Translations under genes and position numbers: made by a program
In this document: one piece after another, positions 9,160 through 17,468 of the stretch
Numbering within the stretch: the first letter of the stretch is position 1
Layout of the letters: each line of letters begins with the position of its first letter
Notes under the pieces: generated by a model
Databases searched by the model: none
Told to the model about the DNA's origin: nothing
Seen by the model: the letters and a program-made list of their open reading frames with translations, nothing else
Assembly (NCBI RefSeq): GCF_014803405.1
Contig: NZ_JACYFG010000036.1
Location: 496,001-560,000, forward strand
From: Pelagicoccus enzymogenes
Lineage (GTDB): Bacteria; Verrucomicrobiota; Verrucomicrobiia; Opitutales; Opitutaceae
Length of the DNA stretch: 64,000 bases
Direction of reading: 5' to 3'

Positions 9160-9337
9160 GGTTGGAGCTTGCTCCAGACCGCTCTGCCCAAACTCAAATC
9201 AGCGCAGCCCTAATCAAGCTCCTGCAACGCAGAGGGTAACAAAATAGCGAGCCCCAGGCATCGACACCCTTCCGAAATGCATCCGCTGCGTCTTTCGTGT
9301 TCGGAGATCCTTTTCCATACCGTTCACCTACCCCTTG
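9124..9337 (+). repeat. RAYT-linked repeat unit U1 (214 bp)
   Basis: Unit U1 starts with a stretch that also encodes the GH43 tail, continues with a forward R1 REP (9155-9182, CGTAGGGTTG...AGACCGC with a GGAGC/GCTCC stem), and ends with a truncated inverted copy of the RAYT 5' end. Unit U3 (10010-10223) has the same length and plan. Confidence 0.85.
9221..9328 (-). pseudogene. RAYT remnant 1 (5' end only)
   Basis: Nearly identical to the first ~108 bases of the intact transposase gene (9892-9999). It encodes MEKDLRTRKTQRMHFGRVS and stops matching at CCTGCAACGC. That decamer occurs both inside the RAYT gene and at the edge of the flanking REP, so recombination between the two probably deleted the rest. 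Confidence 0.75.
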
Positions 9338-9471
9338 CAGCAACGACTCGCAATCCACAATGCAGGATCGTAGGGTTGGAGCTTGCTCCAGGCCGCTCTG
9401 CCCAAACTCAAATCAGCGCAGCCCCTAACAAGCTCCTGCAACGCGGTCTGCGCCAAGGCGCAACCCTACGG
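9338..9471 (+). repeat. RAYT-linked repeat unit U2, REP pair
   Basis: Contains a forward R1 REP (9369-9396) and an inverted R1 REP (9443-9471, GCGGTCTGCG...ACCCTACGG). The inverted REP overlaps the 3' end of the intact RAYT gene and supplies its TAG stop. Confidence 0.8.
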
Positions 9472-9999
9472 TTGAGAACGCGCCAACCTCAGCCAATTCT
9501 CCGGGACCACGCCGTCCCGATCCAGCAGCGCTTCAAATCGATAGGGCGAAACTCGCCACCTCCGCCAACAATCCCAACGCTCGTCCAGAGCAAGCAAGCC
9601 CTTCGTGTACGGATTCATGAATACGTAAAAACCATAGGCTTCTTCAGATTCGTCTTCCCTCAGTCGATGGTCATAAAAGTCTTTCTGCCATCGAGCTGCC
9701 GACCTCGTCAGCGTCTTGAACTTCGAAACGACTCTACCCAAGCTCAGCGATGAGCCCAAGCGGAAGAGCAGATGCATGTGGTCAGGCATTACAACCGCGC
9801 AGGCCATCTCGACCTCCTGGTCCGCATGGAGCCTATCCAATTGCCTGAACAAAGTATCCGCCGCTGCCTTTTGTCTTAGCGTTTCCTTTCGTCCTGCAAC
9901 GCAGAGGGTAACAAAATAGCGAGCCCCAGGCATCGACACCCTTCCGAAATGCATCCGCTGCGTCTTTCGTGTTCGGAGATCCTTTTCCATACCGTTCAC
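9466..9999 (-). CDS. REP-associated tyrosine transposase (RAYT, Y1_Tnp family)
   Basis: 177 aa in the IS200-like Y1 transposase family. It has the HUH metal-binding motif (VVMPDHMHLLF) and a candidate catalytic Tyr in GFYVFMNPYTKGL. The C-terminal WRVSPYRFEALLD is a common ending of Verrucomicrobiota RAYTs. The start is GTG at 9999, or ATG at 9990 (MEKDLRTRKTQRM). R1 REP hairpins border the gene on both sides. RAYTs are thought to mobilise or copy their cognate REPs; here the only intact copy is embedded in four repeat units, two of which contain truncated copies of the gene. Confidence 0.92.
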   Translation of the reverse strand: MNGMEKDLRTRKTQRMHFGRVSMPGARYFVTLCVAGRKETLRQKAAADTLFRQLDRLHADQEVEMACAVVMPDHMHLLFRLGSSLSLGRVVSKFKTLTRSAARWQKDFYDHRLREDESEEAYGFYVFMNPYTKGLLALDERWDCWRRWRVSPYRFEALLDRDGVVPENWLRLARSQP

Positions 10000-10009
10000 C
10001 TACCCCTTG

Positions 10010-10223
10010 CAGCAACAACTCGCAATCCACATTGCAGGATCGTAGGGTTGGAGCTTGCTCCAGACCGCTCTGCCCAAACTCAATTCAGCGCAGCCCCTAA
10101 CAAGCTCCTGCAACGCAGAGGGTAACAAAATAGCGAGCCCCAGGAATCGACACCCTTCCGAAATGCATCCGCTGCGTCTTTCGTGTTCGGAGATCCTTTT
10201 CCATACCGACGACCCACCCCTTG
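10010..10223 (+). repeat. RAYT-linked repeat unit U3 (214 bp)
   Basis: Same organisation and length as U1, with a forward R1 REP at 10041-10068 and the second truncated RAYT 5' end. It differs from U1 by a few substitutions, so the duplication is recent but not brand new. Confidence 0.85.
10109..10208 (-). pseudogene. RAYT remnant 2 (5' end only)
   Basis: Encodes MEKDLRTRKTQRMHFGRVSI and breaks at the same CCTGCAACGC junction as remnant 1. The same breakpoint in both suggests duplication of one deleted unit or a repeated recombination event. Confidence 0.75.
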
Positions 10224-10356
10224 CAGCAACAACTCGCAATCCACATTGCAGGATCGTAGGGTTGGAGCTTGCTCCAGACCGCTCTGCCCAAACTCAAATC
10301 AGCGCAGCCCCAACAAGCTCCTGCAACGCGGTCTGCGCCAAGGCGCAACCCTACGG
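10224..10356 (+). repeat. RAYT-linked repeat unit U4, terminal REP pair
   Basis: Forward R1 REP (10255-10282) and inverted R1 REP (10328-10356). It abuts the stop codon of the SSS symporter gene and may form its 3'-end hairpin. Confidence 0.8.
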
Positions 10357-10357
10357 A

Positions 10358-11992
10358 TCACCAGAAATAAAGGTAGATCGCGACTGACAAAACACAGACG
10401 ATTCCCACCCAAACCGCGAATTGGCGATTCTCTGCCGGGGTCGCTTCCATATCTAGCAGCACCCGGGAACGGGCGGCCGCAAACCCTTCCTGCCCCTTCC
10501 CCTTCGTCGCGAACGAAACGACAAAGAGCACGAGAAAGCTGGCAACGGTGAGGAAGAACCCGGCATGCAGAAAGTTCATCTGCATGAAGTCGAAACCAAG
10601 TTCGTCAACGATCCCGCTGAACCAGGCATTGTCTACCGAGAGCCACATGAGCACTCCGGCCGTGGTCCCGAAGAGCAAGGTCACGAAACCTCCCACACGA
10701 TTGGGTATCGGGGAGAGCAAACCGCCCAAGAAGCAAGCCAGTACCCCGCCGACCGAGTAGGAGGCGAACTTGGCAAGGTAGTCGAAGAGGAACTTGAAGT
10801 TCGGAATGACCCAAAGGGCCCAGATCACCGCCGACACGATCAAAACCACACCGAAGATGCGGCCCGCCACCACTACTTCACGCTCGCTCGCGTGCGGGCG
10901 CATCGGCTTGTACCAGTCGAGAGTGATGAGGCTCGAAGCGGAGCAAAGGAAGGAATCCACAGAACTCATAAGGGCTGCCACCAAGCCAGCCAAGGTCAGT
11001 CCCACCATGCCCACCGGCAAGAGCGAGCGGATCATGGATGCGTACAATTGGTCCGGCGACTCCGGAGGCACCTCGAAAAAACCGTCCTTCAAGAGCATCA
11101 GCCCCACCACGCCCGGCATCACGATAAGGAAAATGGTGGTACACTTGAGCAAGGCCGCAAAGAGGCCGCCCATGCGGGCTTGGTGAATGCTCTTGGCCGC
11201 CATCGCGCGCTGCACCACTGCGTGATTCACCGAACAATAGTAGAGCGCGTGTATCGACAATCCAAACACAACCGCGGTCCAAGGGATCTGAGGATCGTCT
11301 GCTGAGCGCACCATGGAAAAGAGGTCAACTCCCTCGCTCGCCTGGTAGGCCTCGATCTTTTGCGTAAAGACGTCCCAGCCACCGACCGCGTTCAATCCGA
11401 AGAGCAGTACCATGATTCCTCCCGCGAGGAGGATGAACATCTGGATAAAGTCAGTGATAACGACCGCTCGCAATCCCCCGAGAACAGCGTACAAACCAGT
11501 CGTCACTGCCAGGATAAGCACTCCCGGCAACAGACTCTCCCAACCGAACAAGTCCTGCATGACCCGTCCTCCCGCATAGAGGGAAACAGGTACCGCGTTA
11601 ATCGCCAAGAAGAGGATCTGGAAAATGGATACGAATCGGTAGGATTCCTTTCCATAGCGGATGTTCAGGAACTGCGGCGTGGTCACGATTCCCAAACGGA
11701 TGTAGATGGGCAAAAAGATGATTCCCATCAGCAAGAATCCGAAGACTCCCGCCATTTGATAGTTTGCGACCGCTACGCCCATCGCCATGGCCAAGCCAGC
11801 CTGCCCCACAAACTGCTCGGCCGAGATGTTGGTAGCGAACAAGGACGCTCCAATCATCGGCCAACGCATGGAGCGGCCCGCCAGGAAGTAGTCGTTCGAA
11901 TCCTTTACCCCGCGGCCGACCCGCACGGTAATCCAGAAAACGAATACGAAATAACAGAGAACGATAGAGAGGTCTAGGGGGGAGATGTTCAT
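10358..11992 (-). CDS. Sodium:solute symporter (SSS family, SGLT-like)
   Basis: 544 aa with about 14 hydrophobic segments. Typical SSS/SGLT-like features are YFLAGRSMRWPMIGASLFATNISAEQFVGQAG near the N-terminus, an RYG motif, YAVLGGLRAVVITDFIQM, and a long terminal segment ending in a helix. The SGLT branch moves sugars or sugar acids with Na+ across the inner membrane, which fits import of monosaccharides or oligosaccharides released by the neighbouring hydrolases. The substrate is inferred. A run of nine C lies 3-11 nt upstream of the ATG, where a ribosome-binding site would be expected. Confidence 0.9.
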   Translation of the reverse strand: MNISPLDLSIVLCYFVFVFWITVRVGRGVKDSNDYFLAGRSMRWPMIGASLFATNISAEQFVGQAGLAMAMGVAVANYQMAGVFGFLLMGIIFLPIYIRLGIVTTPQFLNIRYGKESYRFVSIFQILFLAINAVPVSLYAGGRVMQDLFGWESLLPGVLILAVTTGLYAVLGGLRAVVITDFIQMFILLAGGIMVLLFGLNAVGGWDVFTQKIEAYQASEGVDLFSMVRSADDPQIPWTAVVFGLSIHALYYCSVNHAVVQRAMAAKSIHQARMGGLFAALLKCTTIFLIVMPGVVGLMLLKDGFFEVPPESPDQLYASMIRSLLPVGMVGLTLAGLVAALMSSVDSFLCSASSLITLDWYKPMRPHASEREVVVAGRIFGVVLIVSAVIWALWVIPNFKFLFDYLAKFASYSVGGVLACFLGGLLSPIPNRVGGFVTLLFGTTAGVLMWLSVDNAWFSGIVDELGFDFMQMNFLHAGFFLTVASFLVLFVVSFATKGKGQEGFAAARSRVLLDMEATPAENRQFAVWVGIVCVLSVAIYLYFW

Positions 11993-12081
11993 GCGGGGGG
12001 GGGCACTATGAAACGAGTCCGAGCCGCTTTTCAGCTCGGCGAGAAAGTGGATGCGAAGCTAAACGCCGCGGATTGGCGACG

Positions 12082-12273
12082 CTACGAGGCGTCGTCCTCG
12101 ACCGCTGGCAGGATGCGGCTCGCGAGAATCGAGCCCACGAACCAAGCGACCATGCCAATTGTCATGTAAAGCTTCACGCTATCGAGATCGATAGCGTCGA
12201 ACAAAAAGAGGATAGAAGGCAAAACGGTTAGCAAAAGTCCAACACGTCCTAAAATTTTGAATACTGTAATCAT
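12082..12273 (-). CDS. Small two-helix membrane protein
   Basis: 63 aa with two predicted transmembrane helices (about residues 8-26 and 33-52) and an acidic C-terminus (VEDDAS). It lies 33 bp downstream of the NCS1-type permease in the same direction and is probably co-transcribed. Function is unknown. Small membrane subunits often accompany verrucomicrobial and planctomycete transporters, so an accessory role for the permease is a reasonable guess. Confidence 0.65.
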   Translation of the reverse strand: MITVFKILGRVGLLLTVLPSILFLFDAIDLDSVKLYMTIGMVAWFVGSILASRILPAVEDDAS

Positions 12274-12306
12274 TTTCGTATGCGTTAACGGTTAGCGTGT
12301 TGAAGC

Positions 12307-13707
12307 TTAGGCTCTCCTCGACTTTACGCTGAACAGGAGGTAGAGACAGCCGCAGGCAATCCAGCAGGGCATGGTGAAGAACCAGGGTGAAACGCCTTTG
12401 ACTTGGATAAAGTAGAGGCTGATCGCGATCGGGATCAACCAAGCGAAAAGCACCGCGAAGTTGAAGGAGCCCTTGAACGCCCTTTCGTGCAAAGTCACCG
12501 CATCGCCACGGCTGCGGAAGTACCAGTTGAAGAAAATGATCGCTCCAATCGGAGCGAGGATCATTCCGTAAAGCCCCACGAAATCGAGCAGCTTGAATGC
12601 GAGGGCTGGGAACATGCCAGACAAGGTCGCCAAGGCTCCAGCCGCCAAGGTGGCCGCCCGGCGGGATACGAAAGGCACCATCGCTTGGAATGCCAAGCCC
12701 GCCCGATAGATGGTTGGGTTAGCCGTGGTCCAGCCCGCGACGATCACGCAGATGATGCCCGCCAATCCCGTCACTTGCTCCGCCATGGGGCCAGCGAGGG
12801 GGTCGGCGTTCTGGGTCAGCTTAATCTGGGCGGCCAACATGAAGGCGGCCGCAATCCAAGCCACGTAGTGACCGACATACATCCCGGCAGAGGTCGCCCA
12901 ACCGTAGCTTGGTTTCTTGGCAAAACGAAAGACTGAAAGGTCCGCCATTCCCATGTGCATCGCGGCGTTACAGAGCCAACTGAAGAATACCACGCTCCAG
13001 AAGCCCATGACCGAGCTCTCCTTGCCCTCTTGGGCGAACGCAATCGAACCCGTCCACAAGGTATTCAGCTCGTCCCAACTCGAAACGTCGAGCTGCTTGA
13101 AAGCGACGATGCCGCAGGAAACGAAGACGAGAACCATCCACGGCGACGCGATATTGGCGAACTTGGCGACCGAGTCGTAGCCCAAGGTGGCGACCACCGC
13201 GATCAAGCCTCCCGTGCACAAGGCAACCACCACAAAAAGGGCGCTGTTGGGAAAAACGTCCTCCATGGCGGGCATGTCCATGTTGAACGGAATTCCCACC
13301 GCGGTCGCGGAGACGGTCACCATCGCTCCCGCCAAAAAGCAGAACAGCACGCCGTTGGCCAAATTGTAGACCTTCACCAAACCGCCCCCTGCGATCTTCT
13401 CCAACTGGAAATAGAGCGTCAGACGCGCCTTGGTCGCGATGGGCGTGCACACGTAGCGCCAACTCAAAACCGCCAGCAGGTTGCCTAGCAGGAGACCGAG
13501 AAACACGTTCTGCAGGGTCACCCCGTTGAGCAGGAAAAGCGGGCCGATCATGAACTCCGTGCCGGCCGCGTGCTCGCCCGCATACATGCCCCAGAACTTG
13601 CCCGCTCCCTTGTGCGCCTTCTTGGGAACCGGCTGGCGTTCGTATTCGTTTACAGCGGAGTCGTTGCGGGAGGCATCGACCGATTTAGAGGAATTGTCGG
13701 TATACAT
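12307..13707 (-). CDS. NCS1-type (purine/cytosine permease-like) transporter
   Basis: 466 aa with about 12 hydrophobic helices after a ~35-residue polar N-terminus. The helix-1 sequence FWGMYAGEHAAGTEFMIGPLFLLNGV, the AxVGIPFNMD region and the AGLAGIICVIVAGWTTANPTIYRAGL segment are typical of the NCS1 cytosine/purine/allantoin permease superfamily. A nucleobase carrier is unexpected among GH78, GH3 and SSS genes, so the real substrate may be a sugar or sugar derivative. It heads a two-gene unit with the 63-aa membrane protein. Its upstream region holds two weak operator-like sites (13791-13802, 13840-13851). Confidence 0.8.
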   Translation of the reverse strand: MYTDNSSKSVDASRNDSAVNEYERQPVPKKAHKGAGKFWGMYAGEHAAGTEFMIGPLFLLNGVTLQNVFLGLLLGNLLAVLSWRYVCTPIATKARLTLYFQLEKIAGGGLVKVYNLANGVLFCFLAGAMVTVSATAVGIPFNMDMPAMEDVFPNSALFVVVALCTGGLIAVVATLGYDSVAKFANIASPWMVLVFVSCGIVAFKQLDVSSWDELNTLWTGSIAFAQEGKESSVMGFWSVVFFSWLCNAAMHMGMADLSVFRFAKKPSYGWATSAGMYVGHYVAWIAAAFMLAAQIKLTQNADPLAGPMAEQVTGLAGIICVIVAGWTTANPTIYRAGLAFQAMVPFVSRRAATLAAGALATLSGMFPALAFKLLDFVGLYGMILAPIGAIIFFNWYFRSRGDAVTLHERAFKGSFNFAVLFAWLIPIAISLYFIQVKGVSPWFFTMPCWIACGCLYLLFSVKSRRA

Positions 13708-13790
13708 AGGCAGGGCCAGAGGCGGTGGGGTTTGGGAACAATGGGAAAAACAAGACAGCTTTTAGCGAAAGAATCACCGGACAAGCAAAT

Positions 13791-13802
13791 CTAACTGTAT
13801 GA
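13791..13802 (-). promoter_or_regulatory. Weak LacI-type operator candidate, site G
   Basis: Plus strand CTAACTGTATGA (minus TCATACAGTTAG). It differs from site A by one base over the TAACTGTAGGA core. It lies 84 bp upstream of the NCS1-type permease start. The match is weaker than for sites A-F. Confidence 0.3.
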
Positions 13803-13839
13803 AAGACGACCCGATTACGGATTTACACCAAGGAAAGTT

Positions 13840-13851
13840 CCATACAGTCAG
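13840..13851 (+). promoter_or_regulatory. Weak LacI-type operator candidate, site H
   Basis: CCATACAGTCAG faces site G with 37 bp between them. The two share CATACAGTNAG. This could be a looping pair controlling the permease unit, or chance similarity. Confidence 0.25.
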
Positions 13852-13873
13852 AATTGGCCGACTGGAAAGTCCG

Positions 13874-16036
13874 CTATTCATAGTCGAGCCGAATCCGATA
13901 CGCTCCACTGGCGATTCCCTCGAAAGTCACGATACCGCCCTCCTCTTCGTAGTCGGCGGGCTTTCCATTCACGAGGGCCCTTCCTAATCGTTGCCCCTCC
14001 GGAAGCTTGAGCGAAACCACCGGCTCCGTATTTCCAGGAATCCGCAAAACGACTTCCATAGACTCGCCTCGTACTTGCTTCACCGATACATCGACGGGTC
14101 CGCGAATGGTCGGGACCCGCCCTTCCACGAATTCCAAGGATCCGGGACGCGGCGCGATCAACATCTTCGCGAAACCGGGAGTGAGCGGACGCACTCCTAA
14201 CATGAAGCGGGCAATCGCGTTGCCGGGCGCCGCGCCCCAAGCGTGATTCCAATCCTGGTTCGGCTTAAACGAATCGTCCCAAGCTTCCAGCGTGATGGTC
14301 GATCCCACCGCCAGCATGTTCTGCCAACTGCGAATTCCCTTCATGGTCATCAGCCGCAAGGCGGCGTCCTCGCGACCTCCAGCGTAGAGGGCTTCCAAGA
14401 GGTACTGAGCCGCGTAGACGCTGCAGGCCAAGTCCTTGGATACGATGAAATCCGCCACGCTCTCGTAGCGCGCCTCCGGAACAAGTCCAAATGCCAGCGG
14501 AAAGAGGTTCGCGTGAAAGGCAGAGTGCTCGGTCCCTTCCCCATCGACGTAGAGTCCCGTTTCCTCGTTGAACAGCGTCTCGTTGAAGGTCACGTAGAAA
14601 CGTTTCGCCCTTGAACGGTAGTCGAGCGCCTCGTCCGCCTTTCCCAAGGCCTCCGCTATCTCGGCCATCTGCAATAGGTTCAAGTAGTGAAACGCGTTCA
14701 CCACCGTGTTGATCTCGTTAAAGACATAGTTGTCGCGCTCTACCGGAGGCCAATCGACGATATCCGCCGACCTGCCGGGACGCTGACCGTGGTTCGGGTA
14801 AGGATAACCCACTAGCAAACCGTCCTCGCGCGCCCGCTCTTCCAGAGTTTTCTCCTTTTTTAGCCGCTCGTAAACGCGGCGAATGGAAGCGATATCGCCC
14901 GTATACATAAAGTCGATACCGGCCATCATAACGGAGTGCTGCTTCCACTCCGTCGGCCACGTCTCGAAGTCCATCAAATACTCGTGCGTGTAGCGCCCGA
15001 GCGAATACTCGCTATCTACCGCATAATGGGAGAGCATGTTGATATAAGTGTCCGCTTCGTAAGGAATGCGTTCCCGGTCGCCGTCAACGTAAGTTCCCGC
15101 GAAACTCGTCGCCTTCATGCTGTACTTGCAAAGTTCCCAGAGAGCGTTGAGGTCTTCGTTGGATGAGCGAAACGAGGACGCGTATTCATCCCATGGATAA
15201 TGTATCGCGAGCTGCTTCGCCTCCAACTTGCCGAGCTCGATCCCATTGGTCTCGATTTCCACGTAACGGAAAGGAGCGATGGTTCCGAAGCGGCCCGGTA
15301 TCGCGATGGCGACCGGCTTGGTGTTGCGAAGGTTCTTGGGCGGATGAACCCCGTAGACGCCGTTTCCCTCGCTCACAGCCAGCGAAACTTCATAGTAGCG
15401 CACGCTCGATTTCTCCGGCAACTCCCTCAGGACGCCCTCCGGGCTCCCGCGTTCGCCGAAGTGAACCGTCAGCTCGCCGGCCTTCGAAGCGACGAGGTCC
15501 AACTCCATGAAGCCGAAAGCCACCTTGCCGAAGTCCAACAAGTAGCGGCCTGGCTCCAGCTCGACAATCGACTTGGGGGCCACAGGGGTCGCCTCCGTCG
15601 GATGCCGCGACGGAGCGTCCGCAAGCTCCGCCGCCATGGTGAAACGCTGCGGCCTGGACCAGTGACCGAGCTCGCCTCCTTCAACTCCCACGCGAACCCT
15701 CCACTCGTAGGCTTCAAGCGCTTGCAAGGGCTCGCCAGCGTATTCAACTCCCAATGACGCTGAGGATTGCTCAGAACCCGAGTCCCATACCGGAGACTTT
15801 CCCCTGCCGAAGCCGTCCGCCGCTTTTGCGACCTGAACTTGGTAACTCGTTTGACGTCCGCCCTCCTTCTCCACTGGCACGATCCACGCGAAGTGCGGCG
15901 TCGGATCGACGATCGAACCGAGAACATCGCCTTTCAGCAGTTCACAACGGAGTTCGTACGGAGCCTGCGTTCGAGCGAACAAGCTAGTGGCGCAAAGTAG
16001 TGACATCATTACGAGAAGACGCGTGGTAGATTTCAT
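13874..16036 (-). CDS. Alpha-L-rhamnosidase-like enzyme (GH78 type)
   Basis: About 720 aa from ATG at 16036 (ATG at 16042 is also possible). The longer frame to 16135 would overlap the LacI gene and lacks a signal peptide, whereas MKSTTRLLVMMSLLCATSLFA at 16036 is a clear one. An N-terminal fibronectin/Ig-like domain (PHFAWIVP, VQVAKA) is followed by a beta-sandwich and then the (alpha/alpha)6 catalytic barrel, with DGDRERIPYEADTYINMLSHY holding the acidic catalytic region, followed by a C-terminal beta-sandwich. GH78 enzymes release terminal rhamnose. The periplasmic location and local sulfatases fit breakdown of a rhamnose-containing sulfated polymer such as ulvan; that substrate is inference. 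Confidence 0.85.
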   Translation of the reverse strand: MKSTTRLLVMMSLLCATSLFARTQAPYELRCELLKGDVLGSIVDPTPHFAWIVPVEKEGGRQTSYQVQVAKAADGFGRGKSPVWDSGSEQSSASLGVEYAGEPLQALEAYEWRVRVGVEGGELGHWSRPQRFTMAAELADAPSRHPTEATPVAPKSIVELEPGRYLLDFGKVAFGFMELDLVASKAGELTVHFGERGSPEGVLRELPEKSSVRYYEVSLAVSEGNGVYGVHPPKNLRNTKPVAIAIPGRFGTIAPFRYVEIETNGIELGKLEAKQLAIHYPWDEYASSFRSSNEDLNALWELCKYSMKATSFAGTYVDGDRERIPYEADTYINMLSHYAVDSEYSLGRYTHEYLMDFETWPTEWKQHSVMMAGIDFMYTGDIASIRRVYERLKKEKTLEERAREDGLLVGYPYPNHGQRPGRSADIVDWPPVERDNYVFNEINTVVNAFHYLNLLQMAEIAEALGKADEALDYRSRAKRFYVTFNETLFNEETGLYVDGEGTEHSAFHANLFPLAFGLVPEARYESVADFIVSKDLACSVYAAQYLLEALYAGGREDAALRLMTMKGIRSWQNMLAVGSTITLEAWDDSFKPNQDWNHAWGAAPGNAIARFMLGVRPLTPGFAKMLIAPRPGSLEFVEGRVPTIRGPVDVSVKQVRGESMEVVLRIPGNTEPVVSLKLPEGQRLGRALVNGKPADYEEEGGIVTFEGIASGAYRIRLDYE

Positions 16037-16085
16037 CAACATAGAGATAAGGTTAAGAAAGAGTTCGAGGCGCGAGAGCGACTGC

Positions 16086-17177
16086 CTAGCTTGATACGGA
16101 GCCGAGGTCTGCAGGGCGCGAGCAACTCGCGCCATCCCTCCAAAAGCCAGGGGTCATGATGGTCTTGGGCGCGCTGTCCAAGCCGACTTGCGAACGACGC
16201 ACGATACCAGCGAGCAGGTCGACCGCGACCGCTCCTACGACTTTAGCCTCCTGGTCGATCCCTGCATAGTTTCCTACTTGGTCGTGCTCCAAGGACACGA
16301 AAGCCAGCTTCACGTCCTCCGGAACCGACAGGCCCATGCCCTTCAGGTACTCTGGGTAGGATGTCATGCCGGCAAGGATGATCACTTCGGGCTTGTTGCG
16401 ATGCATCCAAGATTCGAACGCGTGAAAGTCGTCTTCGTCCTGGCTCAAGAAGAGGGGAAGATAACGGGAACCGTCCGCCCCGTAGCGCCTGAGTTGGTAG
16501 GCTCCCGACCATTTGTTCTCCACCCGATCGTCGATCCACTTCTTGCTCGCGAAACCAATGCGCCCAAAGCCGAGAGACTCCAGCTTGTCGCAAAGCAACT
16601 TCATGTTGGCGAAATGGTCCGAAACAACGTTCGTCAGAGGGACTTCCGGCACGGAATAGCCGATACGCACCGAGCAAAACGAATCCCACCTCATATCCAA
16701 CTTATCGATACTGGGCGGCATGGGCGCTACGATCAAACCTGCCTCTCCCCGGCTATGGATGATTTGCGAAGCGCGCTTTGCCGACATCCCCGGCTCCCCG
16801 AACCAAAAAGGGACCAGCTTGTAGCCCAACTCTTCACAACGTTCCTTCGCCCCTTCGTAACACTCGCGATAGTAGCCCTTCGCCTCCACCTCGAAAAAGT
16901 CCGGGGTATGGAATCCGTTGATCCAGCTCAGGTTCCCTCGGTACCCCTGCTTCAAGTGACTGCTCCGGTAACTGCAGAACGCCGACACAAACGGATCCGC
17001 CTGGTAACCGAGCCGCCCGGCGGCCTCCTTCACCAACTTGGCGGTGTCCGGCTTCACGAGGTCCGAATCCTTCAACGCCCGAGCCACCGTGGTGAAATGC
17101 AGGCCGACTTCGTCTGCAATGTCTCGGATCGTCACGCGCTGCTTCGCGGCCTTGGGACTGCCTTTCTGGGGGTTCAT
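16086..17177 (-). CDS. LacI-family transcriptional regulator (paralogue 2)
   Basis: 363 aa. Residues ~14-60 are the LacI DNA-binding domain (VTIRDIADEVGLHFTTVARAL), with recognition residues Phe-Thr as in paralogue 1 and Arg instead of Glu at the position matching LacI Arg22. The effector domain is ~75-345. The gene is followed, after ~50 bp, by the GH78 gene on the same strand and is divergent from GH3 at 17469. Sites E and F lie in that divergent region. Similar recognition helices and near-identical upstream sites suggest that the two paralogues read the same operator class. Confidence 0.92.
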   Translation of the reverse strand: MNPQKGSPKAAKQRVTIRDIADEVGLHFTTVARALKDSDLVKPDTAKLVKEAAGRLGYQADPFVSAFCSYRSSHLKQGYRGNLSWINGFHTPDFFEVEAKGYYRECYEGAKERCEELGYKLVPFWFGEPGMSAKRASQIIHSRGEAGLIVAPMPPSIDKLDMRWDSFCSVRIGYSVPEVPLTNVVSDHFANMKLLCDKLESLGFGRIGFASKKWIDDRVENKWSGAYQLRRYGADGSRYLPLFLSQDEDDFHAFESWMHRNKPEVIILAGMTSYPEYLKGMGLSVPEDVKLAFVSLEHDQVGNYAGIDQEAKVVGAVAVDLLAGIVRRSQVGLDSAPKTIMTPGFWRDGASCSRPADLGSVSS

Positions 17178-17284
17178 ACGGAGTTTGTGGCAGGCCTTAG
17201 ACGCAAATCAGAGCATGCCGAGGTATACAGGATGGGGAGACACTACCCAGCCGCCCTCGCTCTCCGCAAGCCGTCAAACCATTT

Positions 17285-17296
17285 TCCTACAATTAG
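17285..17296 (+). promoter_or_regulatory. LacI-type operator candidate, site E
   Basis: TCCTACAATTAG, identical to site B. It lies 108 bp upstream of the second LacI gene and 172 bp upstream of the GH3 start. Confidence 0.55.
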
Positions 17297-17353
17297 CAAT
17301 TCGTTTCGCGGCCCCGCAGCCGGTCGCCCCCCGCCCGCCCCTATCGAAGCGAA

Positions 17354-17365
17354 TCCTACTGTTAG
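17354..17365 (+). promoter_or_regulatory. LacI-type operator candidate, site F
   Basis: TCCTACTGTTAG. With the following GG it forms the most symmetric copy of the motif, CCTA-N4-TAGG. Such symmetry is expected of a LacI-dimer site. It lies 69 bp from site E and 104 bp upstream of GH3. Confidence 0.5.
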
Positions 17366-17468
17366 GGACTCGCCCGCTTTGAGGGTCCCTCCGATCCCTT
17401 CGACTCTAGGAAGTCCCGTTCCGCCCCGCGGAGCCCGGACCCTCTCCTCCTAGTCATACTTACCGTAG

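Noticed and set aside
9124-10356. Regular repeats considered as a CRISPR array
   Set aside because: Units are 130-670 bp, contain REP hairpins and transposase fragments, and lack the short repeat/unique spacer pattern.
16188-17453. A 421-codon plus-strand frame opposite LacI paralogue 2
   Set aside because: Antisense to a clear LacI gene with no recognisable domain, and it ends in the LacI/GH3 intergenic region.
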